Positions 1-11,759 of a DNA stretch of 64,000 nt are shown in pieces. The stretch covers positions 47,250,092 through 47,314,091 of the forward strand of contig NC_059362.1 in assembly GCF_019703515.2 (NCBI RefSeq), written 5' to 3'. The position numbers and the translations under genes were made by a program. Source of the DNA: Myxocyprinus asiaticus. Its lineage: Eukaryota > Chordata > Actinopteri > Cypriniformes > Catostomidae. The first letter of the stretch is position 1. Every line of letters begins with the position of its first letter. The notes beneath the pieces were generated by a model that saw only the letters and a program-made list of their open reading frames with translations, was not told the DNA's origin and ran no database searches.

Positions 1-290
1 CAAAAGACTTGAGGCTGTAATTGGTGCCAAAGGTGCTTCAACAAATTACTGAGCAAAGGCTGTGAATACTTATGCACATGTGATTTTTTTTTTTTTTTTT
101 TTTTTTTTTTCATTTTTAACTTTTAATAAATTTGCAAAGATTTCAAACAAACTACTTTCACGTTGTCATTATGGGGTTTTGTTTGTAGAATTGAGGAAAA
201 TAATGAATTTAATCAATTTTGGAATAAGGCTGTAACATAACAAAATGTGGAAAAAGTGAAGCGCTGTGAATACTTTCCGGATGCACTGTA
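1..290 (+). mobile_element. Tc1/mariner-type element, 3' end fragment
   Basis: The stretch matches the non-coding 3' part of a fish Tc1 element. It has decayed sequence like the end of a transposase frame, then a T tract at 84-110, then a conserved tail. It closes with 'ctttccggatgcactgta', a terminal inverted repeat end that is very common in fish Tc1 elements. The left part lies outside the window. No intact transposase is present. Assignment is by recognition of the terminal sequence. Confidence 0.65.
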
Positions 291-479
291 TATCTGAATA
301 TGTTGCCCGTACATGGTACAGTGGTAAATCTTGGGGTATTATCAGAGGACTCTCTGGGTTTTTCAGAGATACTAAATGTTTGAGAGTTTGTCCATGACAA
401 CTTCCTCTCTTTGCTCTATAAATATGTAAGACATTACAATTCAGCACATAAAGTATGAATAATATATATATATATGCAA

Positions 480-1470
480 CGTCACAACATTTATTTCTGT
501 CCAGAGTTGCATACATTTTTGTCTGAGATCTTGTATTGATGACGGGACAGTTGAACCGCTCCATAAAGTCTTCTCCAGCACATCCCAAAGACTTTCAATG
601 AGGTTAAGGTCAGGACTCTGTGGGGGCCAGTTCATGTGTGAAAATGATTCCTCACGCTCCCTGAACCACTCGTTCACAATTTGAGCCCGATGAATCTTGG
701 CATTGTCGTCCTGGAATATGCCCGTACCATCAGGGATGAAAAAATCCATTGATGGGTGTGGCATGGGGGGCGTGGTCATGTGTCGGTCTGCGGGAGAGGG
801 AGAGCGAGAGCGGCAAGGCAAGTCACCTGGGTTATGATTACTCTAACACCTGTCTCTAATTATAGTGATGGTGGAGGGAGACCTGAAAAGGCATGCCAGA
901 GCGTCAGAGCAGGGAGAGAGGACCAGGGACGAGCCGAGAGAAAGACCGGCAAAACAAAAAGCCCTGATTTTGAGTTGGCTATAAGCCGTAACTGTGAACA
1001 TAAAAATAAAGACTGACCTTGACTGTTCGCTGTCTCCTGACTCCTCCATTGCCCATGAAGATAGAACCTTTTTACAATGGGATAACCTGGTCATTCAGTA
1101 CATTCAGATAATCAGCTGACTTCATTTTATTGCTGCATAATGTTGCAGAGCCTCGACCTGACCAATTGAAGCAACCCTAGATCATAACACTGCCTCCAGA
1201 GGCTCGTACAGTGGGCACTATGCATGACGCGCCCATCACTTTGGAATAGGGTAAATCTGGACTCATCAGACCACATGACCTTTCTCCATCACTCCACAGT
1301 CCAATCTTTATGCTCCCTAGCAAATTGAAGTAGTTTTTTCCAATTAGCCTCACTAACAAGTGGCTTTCTTGTGTCTACACAGCTGTTTAGTCCCAATCCT
1401 GTATGTTCTCATCTCATTGTGCATGTGGAAATGCTCTTACTTTCACTATTAAACATAGCCGTGAGTTCTA
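480..1470 (-). pseudogene. Tc1 transposase pseudogene, interrupted by a solo LTR
   Basis: Read on the minus strand, 1470-1082 encodes the middle of a Tc1 DDE transposase. It resembles the family block 'AREHKDWT..QW..VMWSDESRFTLF' and then a GGSVMIWG-like block, but in several frames. Coding resumes at 751 with [21 protein letters not shown], including the second catalytic Asp, and runs to [19 protein letters not shown], where the third acidic residue (E) lies. The DNA-binding N-terminus is not recognisable. Frameshifts, an in-frame stop and the 320-bp insertion at 757-1076 rule out activity. It once cut and pasted the element, acting on its terminal inverted repeats. It is a different copy from the fragment at 1-290, which lies in the opposite orientation. 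Confidence 0.85.
757..1076 (+). mobile_element. Solo LTR with 5-bp target-site duplication, inside Tc1 transposase
   Basis: The insert begins TGTGGCATGG and ends TTTTTACA, the usual TG...CA of an LTR. It is flanked on both sides by ATGGG (752-756 and 1077-1081). A polyadenylation signal AATAAA lies at 1005-1010, which sets the + orientation. There is no internal region, so this is a recombined solo LTR. Removing it restores continuity of the Tc1 transposase reading on the opposite strand. The family (Gypsy or ERV type) cannot be settled from one LTR. Confidence 0.85.
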
Positions 1471-1474
1471 CTTA

Positions 1475-3157
1475 GGTTAAAGTAAGATGGCATCATAATA
1501 GCTTGTAGTGTAAAACAATACGAATCTTTATAATGACAAAATGCAAATAAATATCAGTTGTGTTGGGCATGAATGGAATGTAACGATTATTGATATTATC
1601 ATATTTGATACACGGATTTCAATGTGATTTTTCTACAAAATGTTGTATGCAATTTTAGGCAAGCACAAGCTGCTTCAATTCAGCAAATACTCATTTTAAA
1701 ATATCAGTAACAATAGAAAAATTATTGATACTTTTACTTTAGATTTCACAGCATACCCATACCTAACCCATATTTCAAGGTCTTCTACTTCCAGAAGAGC
1801 ACAGAAACTTTGACCAGGAAACATCTAGTACATACAGCAAAGTATTCATCATGTTGATGATGTAGAGGCTACCATGGCCATTTTTTTGCATGGAAATGCT
1901 TGTAATAACCACATGTTGTCTTCACCCACTGAACTGACATGATGTAGAGGATATTAAGGTCTATCATTGCTAAACATCCCGCCCACATCATGAGACAGTG
2001 AGAGAGCGTTTGGTGTCAGACTTCTGTCGGTCTCATGCTAATCTTTGTGTGTGTCATTGTAGCCCACACATCCGTTCCAAGTGCTGGTCCTGTGTGAAGT
2101 GATGTCTGTTGTCATGGCGACAACATCCGCCATTCTTTCCCCATATCCACAACTTCCCTGTCTGCGTTCCTCTCGTGTACCAGAGAGTCAATCGTTGAAA
2201 CAAATGTGAAGTGATTGCGACCTGGCCGCCAAATCACCATTCCGTCTTGCTGGCGGTTCAACGGGGCTATTTATCCGTGAGGTTTAAGAAGCGTTGACAC
2301 AACAGGAGCAGGGCCATGGTGAACGTGTTGACACTGATGTCTTCAGTAGTCTAAATGTGTTAAAACACACGACTCAGACGGCATGAGGCCGTAAGCACAG
2401 CATCCTCCTCTTCCTGCTCGTGAGTCATGCAGCAACACACAGCAGCGCTGGTTTATTCCGTATATATTGTGTTTCACCCGACAGTAAGTAGGGCAAACAG
2501 GAAGCTGAAATCTACGGGGGTGTTTGAGCATGTTTCTTCATCTGCAGACTGACGTGTCATGCAGTCACATGTACATTTGTCATGGGAACAGAACAAATTC
2601 TATTAGCAAACATGTGAGTGAGCGATGTGGATGTGTGTGATGGAGATCTGAGACACTTCCAAAAGAGATGCGAGATTTCAATGTAAACAAACCAGTGAAA
2701 TTACACGCTGACATACTGAGGATTGAACATTTTCATTGTTCTTGCCCTGGAAAAAAGATACAGTTCATTGAACACACGTTGACCTTTTATGACAACATGC
2801 TCCTATAGTGGGCACACTACATGGGGCAAGTTGTCACAGTGTAACCTGCCATTAAACCAGTGGTGAAGGTCTCATATAAACTTTGGGTTCCCTAATCACA
2901 ACCACTAAAACAATATCTACACCTGCATTAAACAGTCTATTATAGTCTTTTCTGCTAAATTTAAAAAGTAAACACTTATTAAGCACAAAACCGATTCTTG
3001 AAACAACAAAACATTGGAAAATGTAACGTACGTTGTTTCAACCAATAAATATTTTATCACATTTGTAAATTTTTCTTTTGGTTCCTATGAACCATGAACC
3101 AATGAGAATTTAGGGGTCATCTGATTTTAGATGTAGTTAACAGTTAGGGTTAGGACC
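1475..3157. other. Unassigned intergenic sequence
   Basis: No gene or classifiable element is seen. A relatively GC-richer, non-repetitive patch at about 2000-2340 contains several balanced k-mers but no open frame with coding character. The rest is AT-rich. Short frames on either strand have no recognisable motif. Confidence 0.5.
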
Positions 3158-3161
3158 TTAA

Positions 3162-4218
3162 CCCTCTTATGACTGTTACATTCCTTTTGACCGAAATTAA
3201 TTTTCCTCATTTAATAAAAAATGTTGTTTTATCTGAGCAGTACAAGACTTGGTGACTTTTCGTCCATTTGTCATCTGAACATACAAAATAAAATAAAATA
3301 ATGATTCGATAAGTCTAAGTAAAAAAAAAAAAAAAAAAAAAAGAATAAAAGTGACACCTTTGGTATTCGTGGTCAGAATTGACCGACCATTTAAAATGAA
3401 TGGAATAGACCAAAAAGAGCAATTTTTTTAAATCTGTCAGATACAATCAGTAAATCAGCCACAATGCATAAAAATTTTTTTTTAAAAAATGGAAAATTAC
3501 AGGGTGAGACTCTAAAACATCCTCAGTGCAAAACATACACACCCACTCACACACACACACACACTTACACAAAAATGAGCTAGTAAGACTATAACACAGA
3601 GCTTTTTTACATTTGTCAAAAAAAACAATAAATCAGTCCCAATGCTAAACACACACACTCAAAAATGAAGTGGTGAGACGATAACATGCTCACAATACAG
3701 AACACACACACACACACTCACAATACAGAACACACACACACACACTCACAATACAGAACACACACACACACTCACAATACAGAACACACACACAAACGCA
3801 CATTCACAATACAGAACACACACACACACACTCACAATACAGAACACACACACAAACACACATTCACAATACAGAACACACACACACACACTCACAATAC
3901 AGAACACACACACACACACACACTCACAATACAGAACACACACACACACACACTCACAATACAGAACACACACACACACACACACACTCACAATACAGAA
4001 CACACACACACACACACACACACTCACAATACAGAACACAAACACACACATGCACTCACAATATAGAACACACACACACACATTCACAATACAGAACACA
4101 CACACACACACACTCACAATACAGAACACAAACACACACATACACTCACAATATAGAACACACACACACACATTCACAATACAGAACACACACACACACA
4201 CACACTCACAATACAGAA

Positions 4219-4249
<31 letters not shown>

Positions 4250-4480
4250 TCACAATACAGAACACACACACAAACACACATTCACAATACAGAACACACA
4301 CACACACACACACACACATTCACAATACAGAACACATACATGTTTGCAAAATAAAATAGAAAAATGTTTATTCTGTGTCTTCTTTTTGTAACACCATGGT
4401 CAGGTTTGATTAACTTCAAAAACTGACACTTCAAATTAATAATACCAAAATAGTTGCCATTTTTCAAAATAATAATATTT
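3162..4480. mobile_element. TTAA-flanked element, family R copy 1 (piggyBac-like), right end lost
   Basis: The left end is TTAA followed by CCCTCTTATG. The body from about 3200 to 3700 and again at 4340-4480 is shared with 30551-31906. Shared phrases include 'gtacaagacttggtgactttt', 'gggtgagactctaaaacatc' and 'taacaccatggtcaggtttg'. Copy 2 has matching inverted ends, so the family is probably a non-autonomous element with TTAA target sites. This copy has no matching right terminus. Its interior holds the expanded CA-rich array listed separately. No transposase is visible. Confidence 0.55.
3690..4340. repeat. CA-rich minisatellite, unit 'tcacaatacagaa(ca)n'
   Basis: About 21 units of a 26-36 bp repeat are present. 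Each has a fixed core TCACAATACAGAA (some TATAGAA) plus a CA run of variable length; a few units carry an 'aaacacaca' variant. Long open frames on both strands here (His-Thr-rich or Cys-Val-rich) are by-products of the repeat and not genes. The related element at 30551-31906 has only one such unit. Confidence 0.95.
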
Positions 4481-5640
4481 GCACGATAAATGTAAATATG
4501 GTCTTTATTTAATTTTCACAGCTTTTCTGTAATGAAATAATACTTTATACTGTATATCTGGATTAAATCAGCCACTTTAGATAACATCGACCATGTTAAA
4601 GCCACATTTTTCATCCATTTATTCATCTTTCATTCACTCTGTTCATTCATTCACTCAAGTTCTGCTTCAATTTTGAATCTTTCTGTGAAAACAAAAATTG
4701 GGTTGTCAACACAACTTTTTCCGACTCTTTTGGTGACGACTTTTTCCGATCGTGAATGCTGCAACAGTAAACTGCTGGTCTTTTGCTGTGTATGTTGAAT
4801 ATTCATGACAAGCTGCTGATGCACATGTTAAGATGCAGTTTAAAATATCACCGTCTATTTATGCTTTGATATTAGTCTGTCAGTGACGTCCCTCGCTGTG
4901 TATGTTTGCACTGTCACAAGACACATTTGCATGTTTTGTGAGCGGTTTGTTGCAGTGAGATGAAAGTGTTTGAAGAGGAGTGAATCCAGTGTGACGTTCT
5001 CCAGACAGATTGATTGACAGAAGTTCCTCTCAGACTTGTTCAGAGCGCCGCACGGAAACTCTTAAGAGAGAGGTATTATTTATCTGAGAGAATAACATAG
5101 AAATAGTATTTTTTCTACGAGTTACTTATCTTGACTCTGCAATATTTCCACTCTTGTCATGACCACAGTAATGACTTTTTACACAGAGAGAAATCCAAAC
5201 ACAGGAATTGTGCAGTGAGGAATGATTAGAAGTTCATGCGCCTAGAAAAGTAGTTCCACCTCAAAAGGACGATTTACAGCATGGGAATCGTAAGGAATTT
5301 AAAGATTCCAGTTCCTTGATGGTTCCATTAATGATTCTTTTAGTACTTTTAATGGTAATTATTTTGAAATAAGAAATCCCATTCTTATTGTCTTTACAGC
5401 CCTCAGCAGTCTGTTGCTAAATAATCAGATCATTTAATATTTTAATTAAAACATATTCTTGCAAAGGGTGTTTACACAGACCTTTTAACTAATTATGTTT
5501 TTGTTTATTTATTTATTTAGAAATGTCATATTCACAACCATCCAGAAATTACAGTTCTTGGTTTATTTCGATTCGGACAGGACAAAATGAATCATTTGCA
5601 GTTTAGTAGGTTTTTCATTCAATAAAAAGAACTGACTGAT
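4481..5640. other. Unassigned intergenic sequence
   Basis: No gene seen. There is a loose ATTC/CATT-rich tract at about 4615-4665. The rest is AT-rich single-copy-looking sequence. Confidence 0.5.
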
Positions 5641-7375
5641 AGAGTCATTTGTCCGTGAGGTAGACTGTTTGTATTGTGCTGTAGATTCAAAAGAGCCGAT
5701 TCTTAAGAGTCATTTGTTCAAGAATCAGACTACACCAGTCGCACTGAATGTTTTGTGTAGATTCAAAAGAACCGGCTCTTAAGAGTCATTTGTTCGGGAA
5801 TCAGACTACACTGATCGCACTGAATGTTTTGTGTAGATTCAAAAGAACCGGCTCTTAAGAGTCATTTGTTCGGGAATCAGACTACACTGATCGCACTGAA
5901 TGTTTTGTGTAGATTCAAAAGAACCGGCTCTTAAGAGTCATTTGTTCGGGAATCAGACTACACTGGTCGCATTGTATGGTTTGTGCTGTAGATTCAAAAG
6001 ATCCGGCTCTTAAGAGTCATTTGTTCGGGAATCAGACTACACTGGTCGCATTGTATGTTTTGTGCTGTAGATTCAAAAGATCTGGCTCTTAAGAGTCATT
6101 TGTTCGGGAATCAGACCACACTGGTCACACTGAATGTTTTATGCTGTAGATTCAAAAGAACCGGCTCTTAAGAGTCATTTGTTCGGGAATCAGACTACAC
6201 TGATCGCACTGAATGTTTTGTGTAGTTTCAAAAGAACCGGCTCTTAAGAGTCATTTGTTCGGGAATCAGACTACACTGGTTGCACTGAATGTTTTTTGTA
6301 GATTCAAAAGTACTGGCTCTTAAGAGTCATTAGTTCAGGAATCAGACTACACTGGTCGCATTGTATGTTTTGTGCTGTAGATTCAAAAGATCCGGCTCTT
6401 AAGAGTCATTTGTTCGGGAATCAGACCACACTGGTCACACTGAATGTTTTATGCTGTAGATTCAAAAGATCCGGCTCTTAAGAGTCATTTGTTCAGGAAT
6501 CAGACTACACTGGTTGCACTGAATGTTTTTTGTAGATTCAAAAGTACTGGCTCTTAAGAGTCATTAGTTCAGGAATCAGACTACACTGGTCGCATTGTAT
6601 GTTTTGTGCTGTAGATTCAAAAGATCCGGCTCTTAAGAGTCATTTGTTCGGGAATCAGACCACACTGGTCACACTGAATGTTTTATGCTGTAGATTCAAA
6701 AGATCCGGCTCTTAAGAGTCATTTGTTCGGGAATCAGACTACACTGGTTGCACTGAATGTTTTTTGTAGATTCAAAAGAACTGGCTCTTAAGAGTCATTC
6801 GTTTAGGAATCAGACTACACTGGTCGCACTGAATGTTTTGTGTAGATTCAAAAGAACTGGCTCTTAAGAGTCATTAGTTCAGGAATCAGACTACACTGGT
6901 CGCATTGTATGTTTTGTGTTGTAGATTCAAAAGATCCAGCTCTTAAGAGTCATTTGTTCGGGAATCAGACCACACTGGTCACACTGAATGTTTTATGCTG
7001 TAGATTAAAAAGATCCGGCTCTTAAGATTCATTTGTTCGGGAATCAGACTACACTGGTCACACTGAATGTTTTGTGTAGATTCAAAAGAACCGGCTCTTA
7101 AGAGTCATTTGTTCGGGAATCAGACCACACTGGTCGCACTGAATGTTTTATGCTGTAGATTCAAAAGAACCGGCTCTTAAGAGTCATTTGTTCGGGAATC
7201 AGACTACACCGGTCGCACTGAATGTTTTGTGTAGATTCAAAAGAACCGGCTCTTAAGAGTCATTCATTTAGGAATCAGACTACACTGGTCGCACTGAATG
7301 TTTTGTGTAGATTCAAAAGATCCGGCTCTTAAGAGTCATTCATTTAGGAATCAGACTACACTGGTTGCACTGTGA
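5641..7375. repeat. 76-79 bp tandem repeat array, about 22 copies
   Basis: Each unit carries the palindrome CTCTTAAGAG in 'AAAAGAACCGGCTCTTAAGAG', then 'TCATTTGTTCGGGAATCAGA' and a CACTGAATGTTTT segment. Two length classes occur, depending on 'tttgtgtag' or 'tttgtgctgtag' at the junction. The first unit (5641-5690) and the last (after about 7330) are more divergent. There are no cas-like genes and no unique spacers, so this is an ordinary minisatellite and not a CRISPR array. Confidence 0.95.
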
Positions 7376-7379
7376 TGCC

Positions 7380-8650
7380 CTGCTGATTTTATAGTGTTGT
7401 TGCAATGCTGCTGAATGATAAGAAGCAAGACTGTGAGTGTATTTTAGTTTGGTGTCATGTCCATATCGGTGGAAGAATGCTCATTCGAGAACCATTAACG
7501 GAACCGGAATTAATGAAAATAATTACGTTTTTGTATCTTTTTGAAGATGGTAATGGTTTTGAATATGATCTTTTAGTAAAACTGCATATTTACAGACAAA
7601 TTAATATAAATGCTTTAACAATACAAGCTGCACATTTCTGTTTTAAACTCTTTTGTACACATGCCCCATAGACTTCCATCCTGTAACCATGTTCATTGGT
7701 TTAAAAAAAATGGGGATGAGTGGAGATAATTTTTCTGTGGAAATGTGGACATTATGCTACAAATTCTCTGTTCCATTCAGAGAGTCTGTGAGATTGACAG
7801 TCATAGAGAACGCAAGAGACAGCGGCGGAGATGTTCAGCTTGTCTGGGAAATAAAGTGGTTGCAGCAGTGAAGTCGTTTCTGTCAGCGTGAGATTAGAGC
7901 GCAAGCGACAGTTTGCCCTCAGACCAAATTTCCTACCGTTCACGGGCAATGGACGTTAGCTGAAGCAGCTGACATGGTCTCTCCTGGCGAGTGTTCTCCC
8001 AGCAGTGTGCCTTTAAAGATCTGCACGTCTGTCGATGTCATCTTGGCTGCCTTCTACTCGCTCGTTCCTGTGTTGACGTCTCACCGAGGGAAACGCTGCT
8101 AAGATCCACTCTTCTTTCTTTTCCAGCTGCATTTGGTCTCGTACACGCATGAATGTTGTTCTCAATGAACAGTAAACACCGGCGTCAAATGTTAGCGTCA
8201 AATTTCAATGTGTCCTCTCTAGAATACAGTGTTTGGCAAGATATCAACAGTAGCAGTTTTAACCACCACACAAACCACTCAATTGGGTGGGGCCCCTGAA
8301 ATCGATGGGCACCGCCCCAGTAGGAAAGTTCGAATACGCTGTTGTCGGCACTCTCAGAGTGGTTCAAGTTAGAAGCTGCCGGGTTCGGGTCAGTTTTTTA
8401 AGTTGGACTTTGGATTCGGGTTTGTACTTTCTGAAAATATATACAGGCCTTCTGAACTTGTTTCGCTCACATGCTCTCACTCACAGATACGTGCATCTTT
8501 TGCATGCATCTGCTCTGTTTTTTGTTATGTAAACACGCTGGACAAACGTCCATAACTGCTGGGTTATAAGAGTTCATATAGAGTATATAGAGTTCAGTTA
8601 TTTACTGCAGGGACAACCACATTCTACTAACTGAAATTTGAAATTCACTT
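7380..8650. other. Unassigned sequence beside the 76-bp array
   Basis: The longest frame here (about 88 codons at 7405-7671) has no recognised motif. The patch at about 7860-8210 is GC-richer and may be an unrecognised repeat or a regulatory segment. No gene is supported. Confidence 0.4.
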
Positions 8651-8654
8651 TCAA

Positions 8655-9775
8655 AAAATTAAGGTGTTTTGGGTGGTTGCTATGCGGTTGCTAAGATGTT
8701 GTGGGTGGTTACTAGGGCTTTGCTAAGTGGTTGCTATGCTGTTCTGGGTGTCTTTCTAGCAAGTCAGTCCACTGTCAGTCATCTTTGGAATGCTCTCAGG
8801 AGGTTATTTCCAGTCATTCCAGTGCAGCTCATATATACTTGAATGAAGAAAGACCAAAATCTCCTAAATGGTTGGTCAAGATTACGATCAAAGAACATAT
8901 TTCAAATCAGCAATAAAATCTGACAATACTGGTATCATAAATTATGATTCTTTACCTCATATTACACTAAAAAGACACAAATTTCCGCGTTCTAAAGTTG
9001 ATTGACAGGCGATGTCTGTATCTAAAAGGTGATTGGCTTCGTTGACCGCTCAGAGCTCCTTGGTTGAGCTAAATAATCTCTGTTACTAGTGAATTGCAAC
9101 ACATTATCTAAGATGTTCTGGATGGTTGTTAGGATGTTGCTACTGTAGATATTTGCTGGGGTGTGTTGGGTTGCTGCTAGGGGCGTTGTGATGTGGTTGT
9201 TAGGCTGTTACTAGGTGTTTGCTGGGGTGTTCTGGGTGGTTGCTAGGGTGTTCTGAGTGGGTTACTAAGGGTGTTCTGGGTGGTTGCTATGCGGTTGTTA
9301 AGGTGTTTTTAGGTGGTTACTAGGGCATTGCTAGGTGGTTGCTAGGGTGTTCTGAGTGGGTTGCCAGAACATTGTAATTTGGTTGTCAGGCTGTTGCCAG
9401 ATGTTTGCTGGGGTGTGTTGGGTAGCTGCTAGGGAGTTGTGATATGGTTTTTATGCTGTTCCTAGGTATTTTCTGGGGTTTTCTGGGTGGTTACTGGGGT
9501 GTTCTGAGTGGGTTGCCAGGGCATTGTATTGTGGTTATCAGGCTGTTGCTAAATGTTTGCTGGGGTGTGTTGGGTGGCTGCTAGGGTGTTGTGATGTGGT
9601 TGTTATGCCGTTACTAGGTGTTTGCTGGGGTGTTCTGAGTGGGTTGCCAGGGCATTGTATTGTGGTTATCAGGCTGTTGCTAAATGTTTGCTGGGGTGTG
9701 TTGGGTGGCTGCTAGGGTGTTGTAATGTGGTTGTTAGGCCGTTGCAAGATGTTTGACTGGGTGTTCTGGGTGTTA
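8655..9775. repeat. GGTTGCTAGGGTGTTCTGGGT minisatellite
   Basis: Imperfect copies of a roughly 20-bp motif (GGTGGTTGCTAGGGTGTTCT and variants) occur at 8660-8760 and densely at 9110-9770. Within the array a longer unit of about 131 bp is duplicated: the block at about 9500-9590 recurs at about 9631-9722. Between the two clusters (8760-9110) lies non-repetitive sequence. This minisatellite type is widely dispersed in cyprinid genomes. Confidence 0.9.
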
Positions 9776-10246
9776 CTGTCTCTTTAAGAGAACTGGCAGT
9801 TCTGTTAGCAAATATGCGCAGTGCAAATTAATGAGAGAGAAGTTGCACGGTCATTTTTCCTCATCTGTGCAATGTGTGATCAGAATTAATGTTTCTTTTT
9901 AATTTTTGATGAACAACTGGCTGATAAATAACAAAAGATATTAAAAGAGACATTATAAAATTAAAATGGATTGCGTAGGTAACATCTTTGGAGACACATT
10001 ACACAGAACGAGTCAAAGCAAACTTAATTAGCATAATGTGTATTTACTTACGTGTACAAATATTTATCGTACAAGTTCTCAAATTCAAATCTACAAGCTC
10101 TTGAGTTTTGCAACACTTTTAACCTTCAAACAGACATCCAAAAGGTGTGTTACACTGGGCTGCAGCCATGCTGTAAAACAGAGAATGTTGAGAAACAATT
10201 TAGGCAAAATCAGAGTTGACGTCATTAAATGCAATGTAAATATAAA
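9776..10246. other. Unassigned AT-rich sequence
   Basis: No gene or recognised element is seen between the minisatellite and the solo LTR. Short frames near 10038-10290 run into the LTR and are not credible. Confidence 0.5.
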
Positions 10247-10251
10247 TATGC

Positions 10252-10684
10252 TGTTACGTGTAAGGGTGACCTTACAAGGAGAACGTAACAAAAAGGTGCG
10301 GGGAGACGAGAGTAATAAGAAACATGCAGATTTATTAACAGCTCAGTACGTAAAAGGCAACAAACTCCAGAGTATACAATAACGAAAACCACGAATCCTC
10401 CGCTCCCTCCACGGGGAACCCTGGGAAAGTGTCCACACATGCCTGAGTGTCCGTGAGCAAGATGGCAATAGCTCCCACACGTCCATCTCCCATCACACAC
10501 CTCAACCATGGATCGCTTGCCTTATATTGGCTGGCACACTCTGTGCACCGGTGCGCCCCATCAGCAATCAACTCCACTGTCCACTGTGCACCTGAGAGCA
10601 GTCAATATTGAGAGAGAGAAAGAAAACAACCCACACACCACATACTTCATGCACCCAAACGATATGGCTGAGAGGGCCGTGACA
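10252..10684 (-). mobile_element. Solo LTR, 433 bp, with TATGC target duplication
   Basis: The block is flanked by identical TATGC pentamers (10247-10251 and 10685-10689). On the minus strand it starts TGTCACGGCC and ends GTAACA, an LTR-type TG...CA. An AATAAA on the minus strand lies near 10331-10337, consistent with an R-region polyadenylation signal and with the minus orientation. No internal coding part remains. The frames across it are not genes. Confidence 0.8.
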
Positions 10685-10689
10685 TATGC

Positions 10690-11610
10690 CATATATCACA
10701 GCTCAACTAAAGCGATGGAGACACCGCGATCCACGTCACCTCAGGACGCACTGCAGCCAAATAAGGTCAGTTTCCTTCAGAATGTGTGCTCATGAGACAC
10801 AACATTCAGTAAAAGGATCCCGGTGCTAAAGTTCTTCTTCAACACTACACAACTCAATCACTGGCAAGTGAAATCTGAATATTTGTTTAATAACCAGTGG
10901 ATAATAACAGACATTTTTATTGCATAGCGTGAAATTTGGTTGCATATGCAAGTGATTTCCTCACAACACAGAGGGCTGCATACATCAAATACCACGGCTA
11001 GTGGCAGCACATTTACCGTTGCATGTGAAACGAACTCGCTGCTTTAATTGAGCGCAAACTGAGATAAGATGAGGATTTGAACTGCACACGTGGTGGGTTT
11101 ACATCCAAAATGACCACCCTGCTGGGTTGCAGTTAGTGCCTTATAGTAGCAAAGCTGCTGCTATGTCTCGGATATGTCCATTTTATCTGTATATGTAGAA
11201 GGAAGATGCCCTACAACTAAACTTCAATCATACAAAGATTGCGCAATTACAGACTAACACACAACAGAATGCACTGACCACGAGCCTAATGATATTAATT
11301 ATGTATGGTCAGCGCGTATCAGAAAAGGTTGCTTTCTCTGCGGATGTTGCATTGGATGCGTGGGTGCAGGAGTGTGTGTGTTATTTCAATGGGATTGCTT
11401 TGATCATAACGAAGAGTGATTACTCTTTGCCTGAAATAGCTCCGAGAGCCTCAGGAAAGAATCCCCCCCCCCCCCCCCCCCCACCTCCTCATGGGCCACG
11501 GGAACGTCACCTTTCCCGTGAAGTAACGAAAGAGAGATGGAGCCCCGGGCATTCTTGCAATCACAGATGGTATATGCCATACACTGTTGAGAGTACACTT
11601 TTCATTTTCA
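10690..11610. other. Unassigned sequence with a C20 run
   Basis: No gene is supported. A run of 20 C residues at 11463-11482 produces proline-rich or glycine-rich frames that are artefacts. Such a run is also a likely place for sequencing or assembly error. Confidence 0.5.
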
Positions 11611-11749
11611 CTCCCTTTTCTCCCCAATTTGGAATGCTCAATTCCCAATGCACTCTAAGTCCTTGTGGTGGCGTAGTGACTCTCAGTTGGACGAGAGTCG
11701 AATTTCGAGTTCGAGGAGGACGAATCTCAGTTGCTACCCAGGCCCTCCA
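11611..11749 (-). mobile_element. tRNA-derived SINE, internally deleted copy
   Basis: It begins with 'cccttttctccccaatttgg' and runs to 'gaggacgaatctcagttgc', matching the SINE at 37822-38256. It then jumps directly to 'tacccaggccctcc', the opposite end of that SINE. About 290 bp, including most of the tRNA-related head with its B box, are missing. It is a dead copy. Confidence 0.75.
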
Positions 11750-11759
11750 ATATTCATGG

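Noticed and set aside
3686..4391. Long Thr-His-rich and Cys-Val-rich open frames
   Set aside because: They arise from the CA/TG repeat read in different frames, occur on both strands and have no coding signal.
5641..7375. CRISPR-like regular repeat array
   Set aside because: Repeats are contiguous without unique spacers, unit length is 76-79 bp and the genome is a vertebrate's. It is a minisatellite.
11463..11482. C20 run as a functional motif
   Set aside because: Simple homopolymer, and a likely sequencing-error site.
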